Source of the DNA: Megachile rotundata | Lineage: Eukaryota; Arthropoda; Insecta; Hymenoptera; Megachilidae | Direction of reading: 5' to 3' | DNA: 64,000 bases | Assembly (NCBI RefSeq): GCF_050947335.1 | Contig: NW_027474101.1 | Span: 22,862 to 86,861 of the forward strand | Shown: positions 41,790 through 54,875 of the stretch, piece after piece | How positions within the stretch are numbered: the first letter of the stretch is position 1 | Layout of the letters: each line of letters starts with the position of its first letter | Position numbers and translations under genes: made by a program | Notes under the pieces: generated by a model | What the model was told of the DNA's origin: nothing | The model's database searches: none | The model's input: only the letters and a program-made list of their open reading frames with translations

Positions 41790-44117
41790 TATAGTAATTG
41801 TCGTACTATCGATCATATAAGCATAATATGGCTAATAATATGAGTTAGATTGGTAATAATAAGTGTAATAAGTATAGTAATTGTCGTTCTATCGATCATA
41901 TCTGCATAATATGGTTAATAATATGAGTTAGATTGACAACAATAAGAGTAATGAGTATAGTAATTGTCGTACTATCGATCATATAAGCATAATATGGCTT
42001 ATCATGTGAGTTAGATTGATAATAGTGAGTGCAATAAATATAGTAATTGTCGTTCTATCGCTCATATAAGCACAATATGGCTAATAATATGAGTTAGATT
42101 GATAATAATAAGAGTAATAAGTATAGTAATTGTCGTTCTATAGATCATATAAGCATAATAGGGCTAATAATATGAGTTAGATTGATAATAATAAGTGTAA
42201 TAAGTATAGTAATTGTCGTTCTATCAATCATATCTGCGTAATATGGTTAATAATATGAGTTAGATTTATAATAGTGAGTGTAATAAGTATAGTGAATGTC
42301 GTTCTATCGATCATATCAGCATAATATGGGTAATAATATGAGTTGGATTGATAATAATAAGAGTAATGAGTATAGTAATTGCAGTTCTATCGATCATATA
42401 AGCATAATATGGCTAATAATATGAGTTGGGTTGATAAAAATAAGAATAATAAGTATAGTAATTGTCGTTATATCGATCATATAACCATAATATGGCTAAT
42501 AGCATGAGTTAGATTGATAATAATAAGAGTAATGAGTATAGTAATTGTCGTTCTATCGATCATATCTGCATAATATGGTTAATAATATGAGTTAGATTGA
42601 TAACAGTGAGTGTAATAAATATAGTAATTGTCGTTCTATCGCTCATATAAGCACAATATGGCTAATAATATGAGTTAGATTCATAATAATAAGCGTAATA
42701 AGTATAGTAATTGTCGTTCTATCGATCATTTAAGCATAATATGGCGAATAATATGAGTTGGGTTGATAAAAATAAGAATAATAAGTATAGTAATTGTCGT
42801 TCTATCGATCATATCAGTATAATATGGGTAATAATATGAGTAGGATTGATAATAATAAGAGTAATGAGTATAGTAATTGTAGTTCTATCGATCATTTAAG
42901 CATAATATGGCTAATAATATGGGTTAGATTGATGAAAATAAGAGTAATGAGTATAGTAATTGTCGTACTATCGATCATATAAGCATAATATGGCTAATAA
43001 TATGAGTTAGATTGGTAATAATAAGTGTAATAAGTATAGTAATTGTCGTTCTATCGATCATATCTGCATAATATGGTTAATAATATGAGTTAGATTGACA
43101 ACAATAAGAGTAATGAGTATAGTAATTGTCGTACTATCGATCATATAAGCATAATATGGCTTATCATGTGAGTTAGATTGATAATAGTGAGTGCAATAAA
43201 TATAGTAATTGTCGTTCTATCGCTCATATAAGCACAATATGGCTAATAATATGAGTTAGATTGATAATAATAAGAGTAATAAGTATAGTAATTGTCGTTC
43301 TATAGATCATATAAGCATAATAGGGCTAATAATGTGAGTTAGATTGATAATAATAAGTGTAATAAGTATAGTAATTGTCGTTCTATCGATCATATCTGCG
43401 TAATATGGTTAATAATATGAGTTAGATTTATAATAGTGAGTGTAATAAGTATAGTGAATGTCGTTCTATCGATCATATCAGCATAATATGGGTAATAATA
43501 TGAGTTGGATTGATAATAATAAGAGTAATGAGTATAGTAATTGCAGTTCTATCGATCATATAAGCATAATATGGCTAATAATATGAGTTGGGTTGATAAA
43601 AATAAGAATAATAAGTATAGTAATTGTCGTTATATCGATCATATAACCATAATATGGCTAATAGCATGAGTTAGATTGATAATAATAAGAGTAATGAGTA
43701 TAGTAATTGTCGTTCTATCGATCATATCTGCATAATATGGTTAATAATATGAGTTAGATTGATAACAGTGAGTGTAATAAATATAGTAATTGTCGTTCTA
43801 TCGCTCATATAAGCACAATATGGCTAATAATATGAGTTAGATTCATAATAATAAGAGTAATAAGTATAGTAATTGTCGTTCTATCGATCATTTAAGCATA
43901 ATATGGCGAATAATATGAGTTGGGTTGATAAAAATAAGAATAATAAGTATAGTAATTGTCGTTCTATCGATCATATCAGTATAATATGGGTAATAATATG
44001 AGTAGGATTGATAATAATAAGAGTAATGAGTATAGTAATTGTAGTTCTATCGATCATTTAAGCATAATATGGCTAATAATATGGGTTAGATTGATGAAAA
44101 TAAGAGTAATGAGTATA
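41790..44117 (-). repeat. 14-monomer (1162-bp) tandem duplication
   Basis: TGTCGTACTA occurs at 41799 and 42961, exactly 14 x 83 apart, and about 1.15 kb of following variants agree. The join lies near 42940-42960. There, a unit that elsewhere continues with GTGATTGTAGTTC switches to GTAATTGTCGTAC, marking the recombination point between the two units. Confidence 0.82.
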
Positions 44118-46391
44118 GTGATTGTAGTTCTATCGATCATATCTGCATAATATGGTTAATAATATGAGTTAGATTGATAATAATAAGAGTAATAAGTATA
44201 GTATTTGTCGTTCTATCGATCATATAAGCATAATATGGCTAATAATATGAGTTAGATTGATAATAATAAGAGTAATAAGTATAGTAATTGTCGTTCTATC
44301 GATCATTTAAGCATAATATGGCTAATAATATTAGTCAGATTGGTAATAATAACAGTAATAGGTATAGTAATTGTCGTTCTATCGACAATATAAGCATAAT
44401 ATGGCTAATAATATGAGTTAGATTGATAATACTAAGAGTAGTGAGTATAGTAATTCTCGTTCTATCGATCATATAAGCATAATATGGCTAATAATATGAT
44501 GTTAGATTGATAATAATGAGAGTAATAAGTATAGTAACTGTCGTTCTATCGATCATATAAGCATAATATGGCTAATAATACGAGTTAGATTGATAATAAT
44601 AAGAGTAATGAGCATAGTGATTGTAGTTCTATCGATCATATCTGCATAATATGGTTAATAATATGAGTTAGATTGATAATAATAAGAGTAATAAGTATAG
44701 TATTTGTCGTTCTATCGATCATATAAGCATAATATGGCTAATAATATTAGTTAGATTGATAATAATAAGAGTAATAAGTATAGTAATTGTCGTTCTATCG
44801 ATCATATCTGCATAATATGGTTAATAATATGAGTTAGATTGATAATAGTGAGTGTAATAAGTATAGTGAATGTCGTTCTATCGATCATATCAGCATAATA
44901 TGGGTAATAATATGAGTTGGATTGATAATAATAAGAGTAATGAGTATAGTAATTGTAGTTCTATCGATCATATAAGCATAATGTGGCTAATAATATGAGT
45001 CAGATTCATAATAATAAGAGTAATAAGTATAGTAATTGTCGTTCTATCGATCATATAAGCATAATATGGCTAATAATATGAGTTAGATTTACAATAATAA
45101 GAGTAATAAGTATAGTAATTGTCGTTCTATCGATCATATAAGCACAATATGGCTAATAATATGAGTTAGATTGATAATAATAAGAGTAATAAGTATAGTA
45201 ATTGTCGTTCTATCGATCATATCTGCATAATATGGTTAATAATATGAGTTAGATTGATAACAATAAGAGTAATGAGTATAGTAATTGTCGTACTATCGAT
45301 CATATAAGCATAATATGGCTTATCATGTGAGTTAGATTGATAATAGTGAGTGCAATAAATATAGTAATTGTCGTTCTATCGCTCATATAAGGACAATATG
45401 GCTAATAATATGAGTTAGATTGATAATAATAAGAGTAATAAGTATAGTAATTGTCGTTCTATAGATCATATAAGCATAATAGGGCTAATAATATGAGTTA
45501 GATTGATAATAATAAGTGTAATAAGTATAGTAATTGTCGTTCTATCGATCATATCTGCATAATATGGTTAATAATATGAGTTAGATTGATAATAGTGAGT
45601 GTAATAAATATAGTAATTGTCGTTCTATCGATCATATAAGCATAATATGGTTAATAATATGAGTTAGAATGATAATAATAAGAGTAATAAGTATAGTAAT
45701 TGTCGTTCTATCGATCATATCTGCATAATATGGTTAATAATATGAGTTAGATTTATAATAGTGAGTGTAATAAGTATAGTGAATGTCGTTCTATCGATCA
45801 TATCAGCATAATGTGGGTAATAATATGAGTTGGATTGATAATAATAAGAGTAATGAGTATAGTAATTGTAGTTCTATCGGTCATATAAGCATAATATGGC
45901 TAATAATATGAGTAAGATTCATAATAATAAGAGTAATAAGTATAGTAATTGTCGTTCTATCGATCATTTAAGCATAATATGGCGAATAATATGAGTTGGG
46001 TTGATAAAAATAAGAATAATAAGTATAGTATTGTCGTTCTATCGATCATATAAGCATAATATGGCTAATAATATGAGTTAGGTTGATAATAACAAGAGTA
46101 ATAAGTATAGTAAATGTCGTGCTATCGATCATATCTGCATAATATGGTTAATAATATGAGTTAGATTGATAATAGTGAGTGTAATAAGTATAGTAATTGT
46201 CGTTCTGTCGATCATATTAGCATAATATGGTTAATAAAATGAGTTAGATTGATAATAATAAGAGTAATAAGTATAGTATTTGTCGTTCTCTCGATCATAT
46301 AAGCATAATATGGCTAATAATATGAGTTAGATTGATAATACTAAGAGGAGTGAGTATAGTAATTCTCATTCTATCGATCATATAAGCATAA
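43321..46391 (-). repeat. 3071-bp tandem duplication, unit 1 (37 monomers)
   Basis: TAGGGCTAAT starts at 43321 and 46392, 3071 bases (37 x 83) apart. Both units carry the one-base insertion GATGTTAG (44498 and 47569) and the rare AAGGACAATATGG (45389 and 48377). A private change, AATGTGAGTT near 43331, marks unit 1. Confidence 0.88.
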
Positions 46392-49378
46392 TAGGGCTAA
46401 TAATATGAGTTAGATTGATAATAATAAGTGTAATAAGTATAGTAATTGTCGTTCTATCGATCATATCTGCGTAATATGGTTAATAATATGAGTTAGATTT
46501 ATAATAGTGAGTGTAATAAGTATAGTGAATGTCGTTCTATCGATCATATCAGCATAATATGGGTAATAATATGAGTTGGATTGATAATAATAAGAGTAAT
46601 GAGTATAGTAATTGCAGTTCTATCGATCATATAAGCATAATATGGCTAATAATATGAGTTGGGTTGATAAAAATAAGAATAATAAGTATAGTAATTGTCG
46701 TTATATCGATCATATAACCATAATATGGCTAATAGCATGAGTTAGATTGATAATAATAAGAGTAATGAGTATAGTAATTGTCGTTCTATCGATCATATCT
46801 GCATAATATGGTTAATAATATGAGTTAGATTGATAACAGTGAGTGTAATAAATATAGTAATTGTCGTTCTATCGCTCATATAAGCACAATATGGCTAATA
46901 ATATGAGTTAGATTCATAATAATAAGAGTAATAAGTATAGTAATTGTCGTTCTATCGATCATTTAAGCATAATATGGCGAATAATATGAGTTGGGTTGAT
47001 AAAAATAAGAATAATAAGTATAGTAATTGTCGTTCTATCGATCATATCAGTATAATATGGGTAATAATATGAGTAGGATTGATAATAATAAGAGTAATGA
47101 GTATAGTAATTGTAGTTCTATCGATCATTTAAGCATAATATGGCTAATAATATGGGTTAGATTGATGAAAATAAGAGTAATGAGTATAGTGATTGTAGTT
47201 CTATCGATCATATCTGCATAATATGGTTAATAATATGAGTTAGATTGATAATAATAAGAGTAATAAGTATAGTATTTGTCGTTCTATCGATCATATAAGC
47301 ATAATATGGCTAATAATATGAGTTAGATTGATAATAATAAGAGTAATAAGTATAGTAATTGTCGTTCTATCGATCATTTAAGCATAATATGGCTAATAAT
47401 ATTAGTCAGATTGGTAATAATAACAGTAATAAGTATAGTAATTGTCGTTCTATCGACAATATAAGCATAATATGGCTAATAATATGAGTTAGATTGATAA
47501 TACTAAGAGTAGTGAGTATAGTAATTCTCGTTCTATCGATCATATAAGCATAATATGGCTAATAATATGATGTTAGATTGATAATAATGAGAGTAATAAG
47601 TATAGTAACTGTCGTTCTATCGATCATATAAGCATAATATGGCTAATAATACGAGTTAGATTGATAATAATAAGAGTAATGAGCATAGTGATTGTAGTTC
47701 TATCGATCATATCTGCATAATATGGTTAATAATATGAGTTAGATTGATAATAATAAGAGTAATAAGTATAGTATTTGTCGTTCTATCGATCATATAAGCA
47801 TAATATGGCTAATAATATTAGTTAGATTGATAATAATAAGAGTAATAAGTATAGTAATTGTCGTTCTATCGATCATATCTGCATAATATGGTTAATAATA
47901 TGAGTTAGATTGATAATAGTGAGTGTAATAAGTATAGTGAATGTCGTTCTATCGATCATATCAGCATAATATGGGTAATAATATGAGTTGGATTGATAAT
48001 AATAAGAGTAATGAGTATAGTAATTGTAGTTCTATCGATCATATAAGCATAATGTGGCTAATAATATGAGTCAGATTCATAATAATAAGAGTAATAAGTA
48101 TAGTAATTGTCGTTCTATCGATCATATAAGCATAATATGGCTAATAATATGAGTTTGATTTACAATAATAAGAGTAATAAGTATAGTAATTGTCGTTCTA
48201 TCGATCATATCTGCATAATATGGTTAATAATATGAGTTAGATTGATAACAATAAGAGTAATGAGTATAGTAATTGTCGTACTATCGATCATATAAGCATA
48301 ATATGGCTTATCATGTGAGTTAGATTGATAATAGTGAGTGCAATAAATATAGTAATTGTCGTTCTATCGCTCATATAAGGACAATATGGCTAATAATATG
48401 AGTTAGATTGATAATAATAAGAGTAATAAGTATAGTAATTGTCGTTCTATAGATCATATAAGCATAATAGGGCTAATAATATGAGTTAGATTGATAATAA
48501 TAAGTGTAATAAGTATAGTAATTGTCGTTCTATCGATCATATCTGCATAATATGGTTAATAATATGAGTTAGATTGATAATAGTGAGTGTAATAAATATA
48601 GTAATTGTCGTTCTATCGATCATATAAGCATAATATGGTTAATAATATGAGTTAGAATGATAATAATAAGAGTAATAAGTATAGTAATTGTCGTTCTATC
48701 GATCATATCTGCATAATATGGTTAATAATATGAGTTAGATTTATAATAGTGAGTGTAATAAGTATAGTGAATGTCGTTCTATCGATCATATCAGCATAAT
48801 GTGGGTAATAATATGAGTTGGATTGATAATAATAAGAGTAATGAGTATAGTAATTGTAGTTCTATCGGTCATATAAGCATAATATGGCTAATAATATGAG
48901 TAAGATTCATAATAATAAGAGTAATAAGTATAGTAATTGTCGTTCTATCGATCATTTAAGCATAATATGGCGAATAATATGAGTTGGGTTGATAAAAATA
49001 AGAATAATAAGTATAGTATTGTCGTTCTATCGATCATATAAGCATAATATGGCTAATAATATGAGTTAGGTTGATAATAACAAGAGTAATAAGTATAGTA
49101 AATGTCGTGCTATCGATCATATCTGCATAATATGGTTAATAATATGAGTTAGATTGATAATAGTGAGTGTAATAAGTATAGTAATTGTCGTTCTGTCGAT
49201 CATATTAGCATAATATGGTTAATAAAATGAGTTAGATTGATAATAATAAGAGTAATAAGTATAGTATTTGTCGTTCTCTCGATCATATAAGCATAATATG
49301 GCTAATAATATGAGTTAGATTGATAATACTAAGAGGAGTGAGTATAGTAATTCTCATTCTATCGATCATATAAGCATA
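46392..49378 (-). repeat. 3071-bp tandem duplication, unit 2 (one monomer shorter)
   Basis: Second tandem unit. The spacing of AAGGACAAT (45389 to 48377) is 2988, so this unit has lost one 83-bp monomer near 48190, opposite about 45130-45210 of unit 1. Otherwise the variant order is the same. It diverges near 49378. Confidence 0.85.
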
Positions 49379-49399
49379 ATATGGCTAATAATATGAGTA

Positions 49400-52300
49400 A
49401 GATTCATAATAATAAGAGTAATAAGTATAGTAATTGTCGTTCTATCGATCATATAAGCACAATATGGCTAATAATATGAGTTAGATTGGTAATAATAAGA
49501 GTAATAAGTATAGTAAATGTCGTGCTATCGATCATATCTGCATAATATGGTTAATAATATGAGTTAGATTGATAATAGTGAGTGTAATAAGTATAGTAAT
49601 TGTCGTTCTGTCGATCATATTAGCATAATATGGTTAATAAAATGAGTTAGATTGATAATAATAAGAGTATTAAGTATAGTAATTGTCGTTCTGTCGATCA
49701 TATTAGCATAATATGGTTAATAAAATGAGTTAGATTGATAATAATAAGAGTATTAAGTATAGTATTTGTCGTTCTATCGATCATATAAGCACAATATGGC
49801 TAATAATATAAGTTAGATTGATAATAATAAGAGTCATAAGTATAGTAATTGTCGTTCTATCGATCATATCTGCATAATATGGTTAATAATATGAGTTAGA
49901 TTGATAATAGTGAGTGTAATAAATATAGTAATTGTCGTTCTATCGCTCATATAAGCACAATATGGCTAATAATATGAGTTAGATTGATAATAATAAGAGT
50001 AATGAGTATAGTAATTGTCGTTCTATCGATCATATCCGCATAATATGGTTAATAATATGAGTTAGATTGATAATAGTGAGTGTAATAAATATAGTAATTG
50101 TCGCTCTATCGCTCATATAAGCACAATATGGTTAATAATATGAGTTAGATTGATAATACTAAGAGGAGTGAGTATAGTAATTGTCGTTCTATCGATCATA
50201 TAAGCACAATATGGTTAATAATATGAGTTAGATTGATAATAGTGAGTGTAATAAATATAGTAATTGTCGTTCTATCGCTCATATAAGCACAATATGGTTA
50301 ATAATATGAGTTAGATTGATAATAATAAGAGTAATAAGTATAGTAATTGTCGTTCTATCGATCATATATGCATAATATGGTTAATAATATGAGTTAGATT
50401 GATAATAGTGAGTGTAATAAGTATAGTGAATGTCGTTCTATCGATCATATCAGCATAATATGGCTAATAATATGAGTTAGATTCATAATAATAAGAGTAA
50501 TAAGTATAGTAATTGTCGTTCTATCGATCATATAAGCATAATATGGCTAATAATATGAGTTAGAGTGATAATACTTAGAGTAGTGAGTATAGTAATTCTC
50601 ATTCTATCGATCATATAAGCATAATATGGCTAATAATATGAGTTAGATTGATAATAATAAGGGTAATAAGTATAGTAATTGTCGTTCTCTCGATCATATA
50701 AGCATAATATGGCTAATAATATGAGTTAGATTGATAATACTAAGAGGAGTGAGTATAGTAATTGTCGTTCTATCGATCATGTAAGCATAATATGGCTAAT
50801 AATATGAGTTAGATTGATAATAATAAGAGTAATGAGTATAGTAATTGTAGTTCTATCGATCATATCTCCATAATATGGTTAATAATATGAGTTAGAATGA
50901 TAATAATAAGAGTAATAAGTATAGTAATTGTCGTTCTATCGATCATATCTGCATAATATGGTTAATAATATGAGTTAGATTGATAATGGTGAGTGTAATA
51001 AGTATAGTGAATGTCGTTCTATCGAACATATCAGCATAATATGGGTAATAATATGAGTTGGATTGATAATAATAAGAGTAATGAGTATAGTAATTGTAGT
51101 TCTATCGATCACATAAGCATAATGTGGCTAATAATATGAGTCAGATTCATAATAATAAGAGTATTAAGTATAGTATTTGTCGTTCTATCGATCATATAAG
51201 CACAATATGGCTAATAATATAAGTTAGATTGATAATAATAAGAGTCATAAGTATAGTAATTGTCGTTCTATCGATCATATCTGCATAATATGGTTAATAA
51301 TATGAGTTAGATTGATAATAGTGAGTGTAATAAATATAGTAATTGTCGTTCTATCGCTCATATAAGCACAATATGGCTAATAATATGAGTTAGATTGATA
51401 ATAATAAGAGTAATGAGTATAGTAATTGTCGTTCTATCGATCATATCCGCATAATATGGTTAATAATATGAGTTAGATTGATAATAGTGAGTGTAATAAA
51501 TATAGTAATTGTCGCTCTATCGCTCATATAAGCACAATATGGTTAATAATATGAGTTAGATTGATAATACTAAGAGGAGTGAGTATAGTAATTGTCGTTC
51601 TATCGATCATATTAGCATAATATGGCTAATAATATGAGTTAGATTGATAATAATAGGAGTAATGAGTATAGTAATTGTAGTTCTATCGATCATATCTGCA
51701 TAATATGGTTAATAATATGAGTTAGAATGATAATAATAAGAGTAATAAGTATAGTAATTGTCGTTCTATCGATCATATCTGCATAATATGGTTAATAATA
51801 TGAGTTAGATTGATAATAGTGAGTGTAATAAGTATAGTGAATGTCGTTCTATCGATCATATCAGCATAATATGGGTAATAATATGAGTTGGATTGATAAT
51901 AATAAGAGTAATGAGTATAGTAATAGTAGTTCTATCGATCATATAAGCATAATGTGGCTAATAATATGAGTCAGATTCATAATAATAAGAGTAATAAGTA
52001 TAGTAATTGTCGTTCTATCGATCATATAAGCACAATATGGTTAATAATATGAGTTAGATTGATAATAATAAGAGTAATAAGTATAGTAATTGTCGTTCTA
52101 TCGATCATATATGCATAATATGGTTAATAATATGAGTTAGATTGATAATAGTGAGTGTAATAAGTATAGTGAATGTCGTTCTATCGATCATATCAGCATA
52201 ATATGGCTAATAATATGAGTTAGATTCATAATAATAAGAGTAATAAGTATAGCAATTGTCGTTCTATCGATCATATAAGCATAATATGGCTAATAATATG

Positions 52301-53047
52301 AGTTAGAGTGATAATACTAAGAGTAGTGAGTATAGTAATTCTCATTCTATCGATCATATAAGCATAATATGGCTAATAATATGAGTTAGATTGATAATAA
52401 TAAGGGTAATAAGTATAGTAATTGTCGTTCTCTCGATCATATAAGCATAATATGGCTAATAATATGAGTTAGATTGATAATAATAAGAGTAATAAGTATA
52501 GTAATTGTCGTTCTATAGATCATATAAGCATAATAGGGCTAATAATATGAGTTAGATTGATAATAATAAGTGTAATAAGTATAGTAATTGTCGTTCTATC
52601 GATCATATCTGCATAATATGGTTAATAATATGAGTTAGATTTATAATAGTGAGTGTAATAAGTATAGTGAATGTCGTTCTATCGATCATATCAGCATAAT
52701 ATGGGTAATAATATGAGTTGGATTGATAATAATAAGAGTAATGAGTATAGTAATTGTAGTTCTATCGATCATATAAGCATAATATGGCTAATAATATGAG
52801 TTGGGTTGATAAAAATAAGAATAATAAGTATAGTAATTGTCGTTATATCGATCATATAACCATAATATGGCTAATAGCATGAGTTAGATTGATAATAATA
52901 AGAGTAATGAGTAGAGTAATTGTCGTTCTATCGATCATATCTGCATAATATGGTTAATAATATGAGTTAGATTGATAACAGTGAGTGTAATAAATATAGT
53001 AATTGTCGTTCTATCGCTCATATAAGCACAATATGGCTAATAATATG
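49400..53047 (-). repeat. 5476-bp-offset duplication, copy 1
   Basis: Matches 54876-58523. Landmarks ATTGGTAATAATAAG at 49485 and 54961, and GTAGAGTAATTG at 52911 and 58387, are both 5476 bases apart. That is 66 monomers minus two one-base deletions. Both copies contain GATCACATAAGC and TCCGCATAATATGG variants. Confidence 0.84.
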
Positions 53048-54875
53048 AGTTGGGTTGATAAAAATAAGAATAATAAGTATAGTATTGTCGTTCTATCGAT
53101 CATATAAGCATAATATGGCTAATAATATGAGTTAGGTTGATAATAACAAGAGTAATAAGTATAGTAAATGTCGTGCTATCGATCATATCTGCATAATATG
53201 GTTAATAATATGAGTTAGAATGATAATAATAAGAGTAATAAGTATAGTAATTGTCGTTCTATCGATCATATCTGCATAATATGGTTAATAATATGAGTTA
53301 GATTTATAATAGTGAGTGTAATAAGTATAGTGAATGTCGTTCTATCGATCATATCAGCATAATGTGGGTAATAATATGAGTTGGATTGATAATAATAAGA
53401 GTAATGAGTATAGTAATTGTAGTTCTATCGGTCATATAAGCATAATATGGCTAATAATATGAGTAAGATTCATAAAAATAAGAGTAATAAGTATAGTAAT
53501 TGTCGTTCTATCGATCATTTAAGCATAATATGGCGAATAATATGAGTTGGGTTGATAAAAATAAGAATAATAAGTATAGTATTGTCGTTCTATCGATCAT
53601 ATAAGCATAATATGGCTAATAATATGAGTTAGGTTGATAATAACAAGAGTAATAAGTATAGTAAATGTCGTGCTATCGATCATATCTGCATAATATGGTT
53701 AATAATATGAGTTAGATTGATAATAGTGAGTGTAATAAGTATAGTAATTGTCGTTCTGTCGATCATATTAGCATAATATGGTTAATAAAATGAGTTAGAT
53801 TGATAATAATAAGAGTAATAAGTATAGTATTTGTCGTTCTCTCGATCATATAAGCATAATATGGCTAATAATATGAGTTAGATTGATAATACTAAGAGGA
53901 GTGAGTATAGTAATTCTCATTCTATCGATCATATAAGCATAATATGGCTAATAATATGAGTTAGATTGATAATAATAAGGGTAATAAGTATAGTAATTGT
54001 CGTTCTATCGATCATATAAGCACAATATGGTTAATAATATGAGTTAGATTGATAATAGTGAGTGTAATAAATATAGTAATTGTCGTTCTATCGCTCATAT
54101 AAGCACAATATGGTTAATAATATGAGTTAGATTGATAATAATAAGAGTAATAAGTATAGTAATTGTCGTTCTATCGATCATATATGCATAATATGGTTAA
54201 TAATATGAGTTAGATTGATAATAGTGAGTGTAATAAGTATAGTGAATGTCGTTCTATCGATCATATCAGCATAATATGGCTAATAATATGAGTTAGATTC
54301 ATAATAATAAGAGTAATAAGTATAGTAATTGTCGTTCTATCGATCATATTAGCATAATATGGTTAATAAAATGAGTTAGATTGATAATAATAAGAGTAAT
54401 AAGTATAGTATTTGTCGTTCTCTCGATCATATAAGCATAATATGGCTAATAATATGAGTTAGATTGATAATACTAAGAGGAGTGAGTATAGTAATTCTCA
54501 TTCTATCGATCATATAAGCATAATATGGCTAATAATATGAGTTAGATTGATAATAATAAGAGTAATAAGTATAGTAATTGTCGTTCTATCGATCATATAT
54601 GCATAATATGGTTAATAATATGAGTTAGATTGATAATAGTGAGTGTAATAAGTATAGTGAATGTCGTTCTTTCGATCATATCTGCATAATATGGTTAATA
54701 ATATGAGTTAGATTGATAATGGTGAGTGTAATAAGTATAGTGAATGTCGTTCTATCGATCATATCAGCATAATATGGGTAATAATATGAGTTGGATTGAT
54801 AATAATAAGAGTAATGAGTATAGTAATTGTAGTTCTATCGATCACATAAGCATAATGTGGCTAATAATATGAGTC
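53048..54875 (-). repeat. Segment between the 5.5-kb duplications
   Basis: Ordinary right-block monomers. About 53200-53960 follows 48640-49400: CTATCGGTCATATAAG stands at 53426 and 48863, a distance of 55 monomers minus two bases. Two copies of the common one-base deletion lie here (near 53085 and 53577). No coding signal is visible. Confidence 0.7.
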
